Assembly (NCBI GenBank): GCA_951799425.1
Contig: OX637391.1
Coordinates: forward strand, 13,014,551 to 13,078,550
Source of the DNA: Ilex aquifolium
Taxonomy: Eukaryota; Streptophyta; Magnoliopsida; Aquifoliales; Aquifoliaceae
Direction of reading: 5' to 3'
DNA: 64,000 bases
Made by a program: the position numbers and the translations under genes. The notes below the pieces were generated by a model. That model was not told the origin of the DNA. It did not search any database and saw nothing but the letters and a program-made list of their open reading frames with translations. The stretch's first letter is position 1. The number at the start of each line of letters is the position of its first letter. This document shows, in pieces, positions 45,757 to 57,000 of the stretch.

Positions 45757-46122
45757 GGCACAGAAAAAATTGAAGGCCTCATTCTTGACATGGAGAGGTT
45801 GAAGGAAGATGATTTTGCTATAACAGATTCTGGTCATAATTTTTTTAAATTATTTTGGCACCGCGTAGATCCAGCTTCGAGAAATTCAAGTGAGAGTGAC
45901 TTAGAAGTTAGTGCATTTGAAAGGATGCTCAACCTTAGATTGCTCAAGCTCAATTACGTACAATTCTCTAAAAATGTTGGACTATTTCCGAAAAATTTAC
46001 GATTCTTGTATTGGTGTGGTTCTCGTTTAAGATTTTTGCCTAGTGGCCTTCCTCTAAATAACTTAGTAGCTCTTGACATGCGCAATAGCAAATTGGAACA
46101 ACTTTGGAAAGGAGCAATTAAG
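45757..46122 (+). CDS. TNL exon between NB-ARC and LRRs
   Basis: An open exon (GTEKIEGLILDMERL ... AFERMLNLRLLKLNYVQFS ... FPKNLRFLYWCGSRLRFLPS ... LVALDMRNSKLEQLWKG) between a CATAAG acceptor and an AAG|GTATGT donor. It is the typical second NB/LRR exon of TNLs: the IEGL.LD start, F.KM..LRLL, LRFL.W and L..LD..S..L..LW motifs are all in place. It is intact. Confidence 0.9.
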
Positions 46123-46229
46123 GTATGTAACCTAATTTGCTTTTGCCGTTTTAAAGGATTCTAGTGTTTAATTATTTGTGCGAGTAGGCAACCTTTAACC
46201 TCTCTCTCTCTCTCTATGTTCTAAAGTAG

Positions 46230-47146
46230 GTTCTTGGACAGCTGAAAATTCTAAAGCTCAGTCATTCCCATTATCTTAACAAAACTCCAGACTTCACAAA
46301 AACCCCCACTCTACAGAAGCTGATTTTGAAACATTGTAAAAGATTGGTTGGGATTGATGAATCCATTGTGAACCAACATAAACTTTGTCTCTTGAATCTT
46401 AGAGGTTGCATTGGTCTGAGGGCACTTCCAAGAAACTTTAGTAAGGTAACATCTCTTCAAGAGATCGATATTTCCGATTGCTCAAATCTTATATTGTCGG
46501 CAGAGGAGCTCAAGAAGATGGAGTCAATGAGAGTACTTCGAGCTAACAGAATTGATATAAATAAAGCACTCGGTGTGACCCATGATATTGTACTAGTAGG
46601 GAATCGATTCGTTTGGCCTTGGGTACCAAAACCAATGAAAACCCAAACACATTATGGACCTCTTTCCCAAGTTCTTTAGTAAGCTTAAGCCTTGGGAATT
46701 GCAATCTCACCGATGATGCTTTTGGCATGGATTTTGGTAGGCTCAATATGTTGGAGTCCTTATCTCTTGTAGGAAATCAGATTCGTAGGCTACCAGATTG
46801 CATTGGAAATTTGTCAAGACTCCAAAAGCTAGATTTATCTTGCTGTCCAAAGCTCGAGAAGATTCAATGGCCAGCAATAGTGGTTGAAGAATTGAATGTT
46901 TCGGAGTGCAGATCTTTGCAACAAATAACTTATGATACTGAGGCCAGTGACCAGTCCACTAACAATTCAACATGGTGCTTGCATGAGGCTATGTTACATT
47001 CAAAATCACTTCAAGACAAAACCTGTAAAAGAAGTTGATGTAAGATTGATCAACAATGTTGGCTTCTTCAGCTTGGACTCCATGGCAGATGTTGAGGTGA
47101 TGATTGCAAATGGCATTGTGTGGAGCAGAGAGAAGCGTCCAGTTGA

Positions 47147-47147
<1 letters not shown>
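46230..47147 (+). pseudogene. LRR exon of the TNL gene
   Basis: It starts VLGQLKILKLSHSHYLNKTP after a GTAG acceptor with a long CT tract. Leucine-rich repeats follow: LQKLILKHCKRLVGIDESI, LCLLNLRGCIGLRALPRNF, TSLQEIDISDCSNLILSAEE. After a frameshift near 46640 come LVSLSLGNCNLTDDAFGMDF, LESLSLVGNQIRRLPDCIG, LQKLDLSCCPKLEKI and VVEELNVSECRSLQQI. A second frame change near 47000-47030 leads to VDVRLINNVGFFSLDS, the short link to the C-terminal domain. About seven repeats are seen; LRRs give recognition specificity. The (TC)n run at 47149-47189 lies in the following intron. Confidence 0.85.

Positions 47148-47148
<1 letters not shown>

Positions 47149-47189
<41 letters not shown>
47149..47189. 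repeat. (TC)n microsatellite in the TNL intron
   Basis: A run of about 40 bases of CT dinucleotides directly after the donor of the LRR exon. Confidence 0.9.
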
Positions 47190-47193
<4 letters not shown>

Positions 47194-47226
47194 ATTCATT
47201 CATTAATGATTAAAGGCTAAACTGAG

Positions 47227-47708
47227 TTTTATTTTCCTGGACGAGAAGTTCCATGCTGGTTTAATTATAAGACTAATGGGCCCACAATCACATTAAATGT
47301 GCCTTCCAATCACCAAATACGAGGCTTAAATGTGTGCGTAGTGTACACATTTTCAGACATCGTAAATTGGTTACAATTTCCAATAGAGGTTAAAGTCCAT
47401 AAAAAGAGTAAGCATTTTGTGTGGCCCTATAGACCAAGGTGCTACGGTGTTCCAGAAGAAATGGATATATTGTATGGTTATGCCATTTGGGGCTTGAGGT
47501 TCCACTTGAAGAAGGTGATGAAGTGGAGGTTTCGTTTGAGATGAAGGCTGGGGGACAAATAAAGGAGTGTGGAGCCCACCTTTTGTACCATGAAGAGGTA
47601 GAAGAAATAAAGCAATACTGTAATACTCTGTTGTGTTGCTGGGATTCAAATTACCCGCTCCTATTAGGTGGGTATCTCCTCTCCAATCATGCTTTACAAC
47701 AACTATGA
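47227..47708 (+). pseudogene. C-JID (post-LRR) exon of the TNL gene
   Basis: After a CTGAG acceptor it reads FYFPGREVPCWFNYKTNG, then ITLNVPSN and LNVCVVYTFSD, the C-terminal jelly-roll/Ig-like domain that in TNLs such as RPP1 and ROQ1 contacts effectors. A frameshift near 47490 changes the frame, after which LEEGDEVEVSFEM and IKECGAHLLYHEE complete the domain; a stop follows at 47706. A GTGGGT site near 47668 could instead splice to the acidic exon at 47982. Confidence 0.85.
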
Positions 47709-47967
47709 ATATAATACACAAATAAGAATGTCGGTTGGAGTTTTTATGATCTTAAAATTACCCATAGATGATAGATCCTGCAGAATTGCTGGTTTTGCCC
47801 AAATTTTTAATTTATACAATTTTGCGTAGAGTAGGAATAAAACCTTTGGGCAATGATCACTATAAAACTCGGTTGATTTAGGCTGTTTTATTGTCAAGAA
47901 ACACCAAACAATGTAGTTATCTTTAGGAAAATTCCTTCTAATCTGTATGATTATATGTTCTGTGATA

Positions 47968-48290
47968 TGTATTGAATGCAGAACGGAAAGAAGAGGAGGA
48001 GCTAGAAAACGAAGAAGAAAAGGAAGCAGAGGAAGAGCATGAAGAACAAGAAAAAGAAGAAGCAACAAGAGCAGAAGTAGAAGGGGAAGTAGCAACAATA
48101 GATGCAGAAGAAGAAAGAGCTTGTATTGAATGCAGAATGGAAAGAAGAGGTGGAGGTAGAAAAAGAAGAAGAATATGAAGAAAAGGAGGAAGTGGATGAA
48201 GAACAATAAAAAGAAGAAGCAACAGAAGTAGAAGGGGGAGCAGCTGCAATGCAACAGATGCAGAACACGAACAAGAAGAAGAAGAAAGAG
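47968..48290 (+). repeat. Tandemly duplicated acidic (Glu-rich) last-exon-like segment
   Basis: Two copies with a 154-bp period begin TGTATTGAATGCAGAA at 47968 and 48122. Each has an acceptor-like TGCAG followed by GAA/GAG-rich sequence. In the first copy, 47982 onwards reads ERKEEEELENEEEKEAEEE then HEEQEKEEATRAEVEGE, and it stays open to a stop in 48176-48178. Short acidic tails after C-JID occur in some TNLs, so this may be the last exon. It could equally be 3' untranslated purine-rich DNA. Confidence 0.6.
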
Positions 48291-48694
48291 CATAATAAAG
48301 GCCATCTGACAGTGGTGGCTATGGGGGAATGAGCAGTCATGCCGATACTAATAAAAACACAGAGATCAGCAATACAAAAAGGAATGTCCAACAGAAGGTT
48401 ATTGTTACCCAAACCCCCCAAAAATGGAGTAAATGTTTAATGAACAACCCAGAACTGAATTCCATCTTGCAAAAAGTTGATGATTCTATAGGCTTTTGAA
48501 TGATTAGGGGCTATTGAAAATAATCTCGATTTGATGTGAGTGTTGATTTGATGTGTTTTATAATTAATATATTGTAAAAGTTTTCAGGGAATAAGAAAAA
48601 TATTAAGTCGCGTAGTATAACCGCCTATTAATAACTAAATAAATTTGTAAGTCAATTTAGACCCCTATTATCAATATTGGTAAATATATTCGTT
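48291..48694. other. Intergenic region after the TNL gene
   Basis: AT-rich; no gene or repeat is seen apart from what is probably the TNL 3' flank. Confidence 0.4.
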
Positions 48695-49715
48695 AATAAA
48701 TTACAAATAGGCTCTCTGAACTTTGTAAATATATACTTAGACTACTCAAATTTAAAATGTCACACTTAGACAAAAAATATTTTAATAAAAAATAAAATAT
48801 CAAATGTTTTAAATTTTATAACTAAAATTCATATTATATTATATCATTTATTGAAATAAAATCAAAAAATAAAAATCTATTTTTTTCTTAAAAAATTGTA
48901 TCTAGTACACAATTATACTATCTATTTGAATAAAATTAAAAACTCAAACAAGGAGTCTAAGTCATTCATGATAGAACATGAATTTTACAATTAAAATTCA
49001 TGTTCTATTATGTCATTTATTGAAATAAAATTAAAATTAAAAATCTAATTTTTTTAAAAAAAAATCATAATTAATATACAATTATACTATCTATTAGAAT
49101 AAAATTAAAAAATCAAATAAAAAGTCAAACTGTAATGGACACAATATCTTCTAACTTTAATTGAGATAATTAATAGTTTAATTTATTTTTGGACCCTAAG
49201 GGGCATCATACTTTTGTGAGCAGAACGAGCGTCTACACTACCATGGTTACTACACGCGCGCCCGTCACCCGTCCGCCTGCCTCGCCACGACCCAACCCAG
49301 TCGGGCTTGGACTTGGGTAAAAAAAATATAACCTTTTTACCAATAGGTCTTTGGTTCAATGATACTTCTTATCTTGTAAATATTTTACCTTCTTGAGATC
49401 AAGAGTTCAAGTTTCTCTCCTCAAAATTTTTTTTTAAATAAAATAAAATAAAATAATTTGGTCATTTAGACGAAATTAAATTTCAATAGATAGCATAATT
49501 GTATACTAATTATGATGTTTTAAGAATTTAATTTTTATTTTTAATTTTATTTTAATAAATGTCATAATAGAACATGAATTTTGGTTATAAAATTTAAAAT
49601 ATCTGATATTCAACCTCTGATTAAAGTATTTTTTGTTTAAGTATAACATTTTAAACTTAAGTAATCTAATTATTACACGCTTACAAACTTCAAGAGGTGT
49701 AGGTGTAATTCCCTC
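48695..49715. mobile_element. Foldback element with ~270-bp inverted arms
   Basis: The left arm from 48695 (AATAAATTACAAATAGGCTC, TCTGAACTTTGTAAA) pairs with the right arm ending 49715 (reverse complement GGAATTACACCTACACCTC, TTGAAGTTTGTAAG). Similarity continues about 270 bp inwards at roughly 75-80% by eye. Within the left half a segment of about 180 bp (ATTCATRTTMTATTATRTCATTTATTGA...) is directly duplicated. The core (49210-49330) is GC-rich with ACACGCGCGCCCGTCACCCG. Long arms suggest a Mutator-like non-autonomous element. Confidence 0.75.
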
Positions 49716-50197
49716 AAATTTATAATCACACACTAATGCATAATCAACTCTATAATAAAGAACGGCTCTCATTTTATCCAATTTGTAATTTTTGTATTGA
49801 ATAATTACATCACATCACATCACATCAGCATTAGTTTTTTCTTTTTAATTATCTTGTTTACTCGTGAAATGTTTTCTTTTTGAGGTTGGGAAAAGAAAAT
49901 AGATTGAAAAAAAGGGGATGGCAACAAACAAGCAATGCACGATGGGATGCACATGCATGCTTTTGACTTTTAAATAACTTAAGGGTACTACTGGTATTTA
50001 ACATATAATATTTCGTTATAATTTTTTTTTCAGAATAACTAAATAATATAAAATCATCTTTCTTACTTTTTTATCTTTCCTACCAGCTATAAGGCGGAAA
50101 AATATCTTTCCTTACCTCTGAAAATGAAAAATTTATTGCCTCTATTTTTTTTTATCCTTTTTATTTTTCATTTCTCATAACAAACAAGGTTTTAAAA
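49716..50197. other. AT-rich intergenic stretch
   Basis: No gene is seen. A short CACAT pentamer run lies at 49808-49828. Confidence 0.4.
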
Positions 50198-51286
50198 TTT
50201 ATATAATAAAGTACAATACAATTCAAATCTCAAAAGATAAATAAAATGACTTTTGCTTTTCGAGGTTGAGATATTTTTAAATTTTACTTTAAAGTTAATC
50301 CGACAGCTAATATTAATACCCCAAATTTATTAGGAAAATAGGTTCCTAAGAGTGTGTTTGGATTTATAACTTATAACTTCTCATAAGTATTTAAAAAAAA
50401 ATAGTGTTTGGAATCATCTCACTATCACCACCACCACTGCCGTCATCGCTGCCATCACCCCACCATCCTCACCACCGTCACCCCACCCCCACCCCCACCC
50501 CCACTACCACAATTGTCACTCACCACCGATTGAAACCACTGTCATCCACCGCCCCCACCCACCATCATTGTCATCTCATTTTTATATTTATTACCACTAC
50601 CACCATCATCCCACTACCATCGTTAGCACCCACTACCACCATTGTTGCCCACCAACACCCATCGTTACCCACTACCACAACCTATAACCATCTGTTGTCT
50701 CCCACCTTCGCCGCCAGCCACTGTCACCCACTCTTACTATACCAACCACCACCACCCGTCATCGCCCACCACTGCCGCCACTCATTATCACCCACACCTA
50801 CCACTATCACCACCAGCCATCACACTGTCGTCCAGAAACACCCTTCGTTGCCCAACACCACCATCATCACTGCTCACCACCACAACCCACCACCGTCACC
50901 ACCACTATCGTCGCCCCACCACCACCACTACCAACCACCATTACCATTGCACAATACCAACCACACCCACCAAGATCGCCGTCACCCATGGCTACAACTA
51001 CCACCATCGTCACCCAAAACCAACCACCACCATCACCGTTGTCACCCACGACTGTCACCATCACCACGATCGTTGTCACCCACCACAACCATCACTGTCT
51101 TCTACCACCACCACTACCGCTCACCACCACTACCGCTCACCACCACTCACGCCTACAACAACCGGTGTTTAGATATTTTTCTCTCTGCTCTATGTTTGTT
51201 ATTTGATTTTGGGTATGAATATAAATATATTTATTGTTGACCATTTTTTTTATTACTCTGTGCCTTCAGGCACATGTAAGAACTAG
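50198..51286 (+). mobile_element. Helitron copy H1 with CAC-type minisatellite
   Basis: It starts TTTATATAATAAAGTAC (TC changed to TT) and ends with hairpin GTGCCTTCAGGCAC (51260-51273), ATGTAAGAA, CTAG at 51286. The 5' 190 bp match H2 and H3. The minisatellite occupies about 50.42-51.16 kb. Non-autonomous, no coding. Confidence 0.75.
50420..51160 (+). repeat. CAC/CAT/CCA minisatellite in H1
   Basis: About 740 bp of triplet variants of CAC, CCA, ATC and ACC, the complement of the array in H3. Long open frames rich in His, Thr and Pro are a by-product. Confidence 0.9.
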
Positions 51287-51997
51287 TCTATATAATAAAA
51301 TATAATACAATTCAAATCTCAAAAGATAAACAAAATCAATTTTTTCTTTTCGCGGTTGAAATCTCTTTAAATTTTACTTTAAAGTTAATCCGACGGCTAA
51401 TATTAACACCCAAAATTCAATAGAAAAAATAGACCCCTAAGAGTGTGTTTGGAGTGACTTTTTAAAAGTGTTTATAGAACTTATAACTTCTCATAAGTAC
51501 TTTAAAAAAAAAGTAGTGTTTGAAACTGCCTACCACCACCATAATCGCCACTGCCACAACCCAGCACCGCCACCGCCACCGCCACTGTCATCGCCCCACC
51601 ACCACCACCACCAACCACCAGCATTATCGCCCACCACCACCATTGCCAACATCATCACCATCACCTACCACCACCCACACCCACCACCACAACTACTGTC
51701 ACCCATGACTGTCACTACCACCATCGTCATCCAAAACCCACCACCACAATCATCATTGCAACCCACGGCTGCCATCGCCACCACGGTCTTCACCACTCAC
51801 CACAATCATCACCGTTTCCCGCCACCACCATGGTCGTCCACCACCACTATCACTACTCACCACCACTACCATCAGTGCTTAAATTTCTTTTTTTCTCCTC
51901 TTTGTTTGCGATTTAATTTTAAGTATGAATACAAATATATTTATTATTGACCATTTTTTTTTATTACGTTGTGCCTTCAGGCACGAGAAATAGCTAG
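51287..51997 (+). mobile_element. Helitron copy H2, directly joined to H1
   Basis: It starts TCTATATAATAAAATATAAT immediately after the CTAG of H1. It ends with hairpin GTGCCTTCAGGCAC (51971-51984), GAGAAATAG, CTAG at 51997, followed by T. At 711 bp it is a shorter copy, with its minisatellite (about 51530-51870) roughly half as long as in H1. Confidence 0.8.
51530..51870 (+). repeat. CAC-type minisatellite in H2
   Basis: About 340 bp of the same triplet composition as in H1. Confidence 0.9.
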
Positions 51998-54067
51998 TTT
52001 CTTAATATTTGATCATCCACCATAAATTTGTGTGGGCTCAATATATAAATGAGTCCCTCATGAATAAACGTTGAATAATATGACCATTAGGAAAATTGTA
52101 CAAAGTGTATTACAAGGAAGCTAAATCCCTGTTAAAATATGTCTTAGCTATACTGTTATGATTTAATTAGATTGCATAAATGAAAAATCATTAGGAACAC
52201 TGATGAGAATTTCGTGGTATGTTTATGCCAACGATTAGTCGTTTATTGCAACTCGAATATTTCGAAGCTTTAGCAGCATCTGTGGCATTAAGTTCGCAAT
52301 GGAGTCGGGATTTGAAGGGTCATGTATTGGAAGGTGACCCAAATATTATGATTAACTCTATTCTATGAGACCAAGAGCATAGTTTTTCATTTTCCTTTTC
52401 ATAGCCCTAAGTTCAAGATGATGTACTACAATATTAATTTAATAGATATCTCTGCTGTTTCCTATAAAAAAAAATTTAAAATCCTAATGTATGTCTTATC
52501 CTATTAGCAAAGGTGGGACAATGAAGAAGTGGAAGGTAGGCTTCAAATTCCATTACGTAATTTCTTTAACAATAAAGAAACCATGCTATACATTCGTACA
52601 ACTTGCCCAAAATCTGGATGTTAAAGGTGAAAGGATATAAAATGGTTATGCATGATTGAGTCAGTTAATGAAGTTACATGTTCTAAAGTACATGGCAAAA
52701 AACACATGCGAAAGGCATGTGGGGAATCACAGTGTCTATTGTAATCAACCGAGCAGATGACCGAAGCGTTCGACTGAATAGGTCTAGTTGTTAATAGGAT
52801 CAAACCAGAAGCAAGGCCAAGCAAAGATGGCAAGTTATCTTTTGTACGGAGATCCTTAAGTGAACTAGATAGCTAGGCTATCCCGAAAAATCAGAGGTGG
52901 AGCTGAACTGATAAGAACGTTGCCTAAATCATAAGTGAATATTATCAGCATGCCCTAATAAATAGGCGATTGAGAAAGGAGTTGTGAAAATTGGCCTAAG
53001 GTCCAGTCAAATGTTCTTTTAAGTCAGTAAATTCAAACAAGGTACTTTTAAGGAATTAAGGACATTTCAGGTGTTTTTTTTTCTTTCTAGTTTAATCTAA
53101 TTAAATCTTTTTTTAATTACCAGATTACCCTTAATTATATTACATTGGATACCTAAAATCAGTCAGAGATCAAAAAAACCCTAGATCACACACGCAGGGG
53201 GCATCAAATGTTGATTTTGATTGATTTCAATGGCGGAGCATTTGGCTTTGATATTCAGAATAGAGAAAGACAAAGTGAACAGTCCTTTCTAGTTCGAGGG
53301 ACAAAAGTCAATAGTCCTCATCGTCATCACAACTATGAAAAGCATCCACATAGTAGCCTTGGTTTTGGTAGAAGAGGTGATGTGTCAGAGATCAAAGCTT
53401 CTGATTCATGGTGGGAAGAATATCCATTAGTTGGGATTACTTTTAACATCTTTAATTTGGTAAGCCATTCTTTTACGAGTAAAAAAAACAGCACTTTCAC
53501 ATAATTGTTCACTAGGATTTTTAAGTTGAACTATTTTATGAATTTTCTTTGCTCTGTTGCAGCTATTTCATTTTCACAAGAGCATGGACATAGAGTTCTC
53601 AAATATTTCCACACAAATTTAAGTAAGAGAGAGTGATATGGAAGACGGAGGAGAGAAAGTGTGTGAAGGAAGAGAGAGAAGAGAACGAGAGAGAAATTTA
53701 GGGGTGACCATTGTCTCGCGTTGAGTTGTGTTTGGGTCAGGTCAATTCAAGGTTGGTGCCATTTTGTGCCTCACAAATCATGTGTTGCTTTGGAATTGTT
53801 TACAATTGGAGTTGCAAATAATTTGGCACAACTTTGTTGAATTTGGAGTTGTAGAACTAAAAATTTCTTACCACATACACTCAAACACACCCACACACCC
53901 CTTCCCCCTAGACTCATAAGTAATTGCCTTGTTTGAATGATTTTATGATATATGGATCATGTGAAATTTTCTTTATGTAACATTGCATGTGTTGATTATT
54001 GCAATTCATTTTTTCCCAATCAAATTCATAGCAAGAGGTAAGAAATTGTTTTCCTTTTACAATTGAA
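51998..54067. other. Unassigned region, possibly including a decayed 5' LTR
   Basis: No gene is recognised. One open frame at 53208-53501 (MLILIDFNGGAFGFDIQ..., then RRGDVSEIKASDSWWEEYPL) ends close to a TTTAATTTG|GTAAGC donor-like site at 53460 and might be an exon of unknown function. The last few hundred bases before 54068 should be the LTR of the following element, but no clear TG...CA LTR border is visible. Confidence 0.3.
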
Positions 54068-57000
54068 GCCGTATGTGGGAAGACGAATGAAAATCAGTCA
54101 TGTCATACCTACAGAGTATAATTGGATCAGCATGCAACAATCAAAATGCTTCCGAATATGTCCCTGCCCGAAACTACCAAGTATCATTTCCCTTGGATAG
54201 TGACATCAAAAAGGACACTGAGGGGAGCTCAGGTGGGAATCAGGAAGACCCTAACAGCATGTCATCAGGAAAATACTACCATAGGTATGAGACCCAAAAA
54301 GACAAGGGATACCAAGAGAGATACCCATGCCTCGATGGGGAAATCTCATCGTTTATAAAGCTAGTCCAATCTATCCAGAAACGGCTAGATGCTCATGACG
54401 ATATGTTGAAAAAGTCCCAAAAGGGATAGCCTTAGGTAAGTCCATGGATCACGAGGCCTCTGAAACGTCAGACCACTGTATCGGAGTGAAACATGAGCCC
54501 TTCCATTCCGAACCTAGTCCAATCCCAGAAAGGCATAGGGGAAGGCAAATAGAGGATACCCGAAATAGGAATAGAAAGAAGAAATTCGCTCGGGTCGAGG
54601 AGCAAGAAGACGCTTGGAAGCGATTCATAACAAAAGAGCTTGATAGCAAACTAAAAAGGTCCAAGTAAAGTCTGCAAAGGAGCTAGCAAGAAAGGTGATA
54701 GGTGAATATATTAGGGGAATTGAGGTTTCCCCCTTCAGCAGATGGATAAAATGGGAGAAAGTCCCAAGCAAATTCACTGTCCCAAAGTTTAAGCTTTGTG
54801 ATGGAAAAACCAACCCGACTGCCCACATTCATCATTACATATAGTTGATGGCGATCCACAAGAAAAATGAGGATCTATTGTGCGCGATGTTCCCAAGTAG
54901 CTCAAGGGAATCGACAATGAAGTGGTTTGACAGCTTCCCTCAGAGTTCTATCAATAGTTGGATGTAGTCGTCAACAGAAGGACATTGGAGCTCTACTTTC
55001 AATGAAGAAGAAGGATGGTGAAGCACCGCGTGAATACGCTCACCATTATTGGAAGACAATGAATAAGATAGAAAGCTGCAAATGTTGTATCAGTCGTTGA
55101 AGATGAGACTAACCCTTGATGTGGAAGACCTAATGACGAGGGTAGAGAAGTACACAAAGGTGGATGATGAGCTCGGTTGAAATGTTAGCCGAGGCCAACC
55201 TATCAAGAAGCAAACTGGTAAACAAGGGTCAAATAATCAATCCAATCAGGGGTGAAATGAAAAGTAATGTTCCCTATCACGCTCATCATTGGTCGGTGTA
55301 AACATGGTGTTCAAAGAAACCATTTACAAAATATTATCCCAAATAAAAGGAAAGCCCTTCTTCAAATGGCCGAACAGATTAGGATGTGATCCCAAGAAAA
55401 GAAATCCTAATTTGAGATGTTCTTACCATCGCGATATAGGACATAAACGGAGAAACTGCCTTTATTCAAGCAACATTTGGGGCAGCTTATCTAAGTCGGA
55501 CACCTCTCCAGTTCATAGATCAAGTGAAAACAAAGGCTGATGCAGGAAGAAAGACAAAAGCAATGGGTCCGAAACAAGATCTCATGAGAGTGATATCATT
55601 CATGCCACAATAAATCCTAATATGGCAACGAATAAGGCAACCAGACCCTATATCAAAAAAGCCGCGCAGGTCAAAGAGATATGTCAAGTTGGAGTAACAA
55701 CCGAACACACTGTCAAAAAGAAAAGGACCAATCAATTAGATGAATTGATTAGCTTTTCTAAAAGGGACCTAGTTGGGATTCATTACCCCTACAATGACGC
55801 TCTAATCCTGACATTTAGGATAACCAACTTCGACGTAAAAAAGATCTTGATCGACCATGTTAGCTCCTTAGAAATCATGTACTCTGGCTTATTTTACAAA
55901 CTAGGCCTAAAGGAGGAGGAATTGTTTGAAGCCATCCAATACCCCACTAGTTGGGGGCTAGTTGAAACGATGACCAAATTCCTCATCATAGAGGACGATT
56001 CAGGCCATAACATCATCATAGGGTGCACATGGCTTCATGAGATGAAGGTGATCTCCTCAACTTACCATCATATTCTATGGTTTCCAATAAAGGATGGAGT
56101 TTTTGACATCCGCATGGACTAGGTTGGTGCAAAGAATTGCTTGTTTGCTTTGGTGAGAAGGAAGGATATAAACGAAAATCAGGGCACTGAGTCGGCATCT
56201 AACTCAAGTCAAAAATAGCAATCAAAGTTCGAATGGTTGGGATTGGATAATCCATTAGCAAGCCCAGTCGAGCGCACTGTGGTGGACCTAAAAACCATAT
56301 ATTTGGGAAAGAGTACCAATACAATTCTTCTTGATTGGTTCTTCACTTCCACAACATGAACAAGAGGCTCTAGAAAACATTGACGTGTTCGCTTAGACTC
56401 CGTATGAAATGCCAAGCATTGATCCAGAATTCATCTGCCACCATTTGAATGTAGATAAAAAATTTAAACGAATTAAGCAGAAGCACAGGAGGTCGGCACC
56501 ATAGCATATGGAAGTTGTCAACAAAGAGGTTGGTAAATTACTGGAGGCATGCTCGATCAGTGAGGTGTAGTACCTGACCTGGATCTCGAACATGATGGTA
56601 GTTAAGAAGAATGACAAGCGGAAGGTATGTGTAGGCTTTACTGATCTCAACAATGCACGCCCCAAATATAACTTTCCATTGCCAAAAATCGACAATCTTG
56701 TTGATGCCACCTCAGGACACAAGCATATGAGTTTTGTCGATGCCTATATAGGATACCACCAAATACCTCTTTTAGGCCTAGATAAGGAGAATACCTCATT
56801 CATTACTTCGCAAGGGGTATAATGTTACAATGTAATGCCCTTTGGACTTAAAAATGCTGGAGCGACATACCAAAGGTTGTTACGAGGATGTTCGAAGGAA
56901 TGTTAGAGGGCACAATGGAAGTGTATATTGACGATATGATGGTAAAAGAGTCAAAGGATAGTCGACCACCTTGGCGACTTCTAGAAGATGTCTAACATGT

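Larger units (their letters stand above)
42260..47708 (+). pseudogene. TIR-NBS-LRR (TNL) disease-resistance gene with C-JID, disrupted
   Basis: Standard TNL architecture: TIR exon 42260-42741; NB-ARC exon from 43916 (44082 GMGGIGKTT P-loop, VLLVLDD kinase-2, GSKIIITTR RNBS-B, CNGLPLAL); the exon continues after an inserted element to 45663 (RKIFLDIVFFFVG RNBS-D, MHPLL at the MHD site); exon 45757-46122; LRR exon 46230-47147; C-JID exon from 47227. TNLs are cytosolic or nuclear receptors that sense pathogen effectors and assemble into NADase resistosomes. Damage: an in-frame TGA at 44037 (IDW*FKNCS) between TIR and P-loop; a hAT-like insertion at 44627-45270; frameshifts near 46640, near 47000-47030, and near 47490. 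As it stands a full-length receptor cannot be made. All introns keep GT/AG borders and the motifs are well preserved, so the loss is recent. Confidence 0.9.

Noticed and set aside
47703-48421. Leu/Phe- and Ser-rich minus-strand frames opposite the acidic segment
   Set aside because: Reverse-strand shadows of the GAA/GAG-rich sequence; no membrane-protein family is recognisable.
52621-52833. Minus-strand frame in the region before the decayed Tat element
   Set aside because: No signature, biased composition not coding-like, and no splice context.
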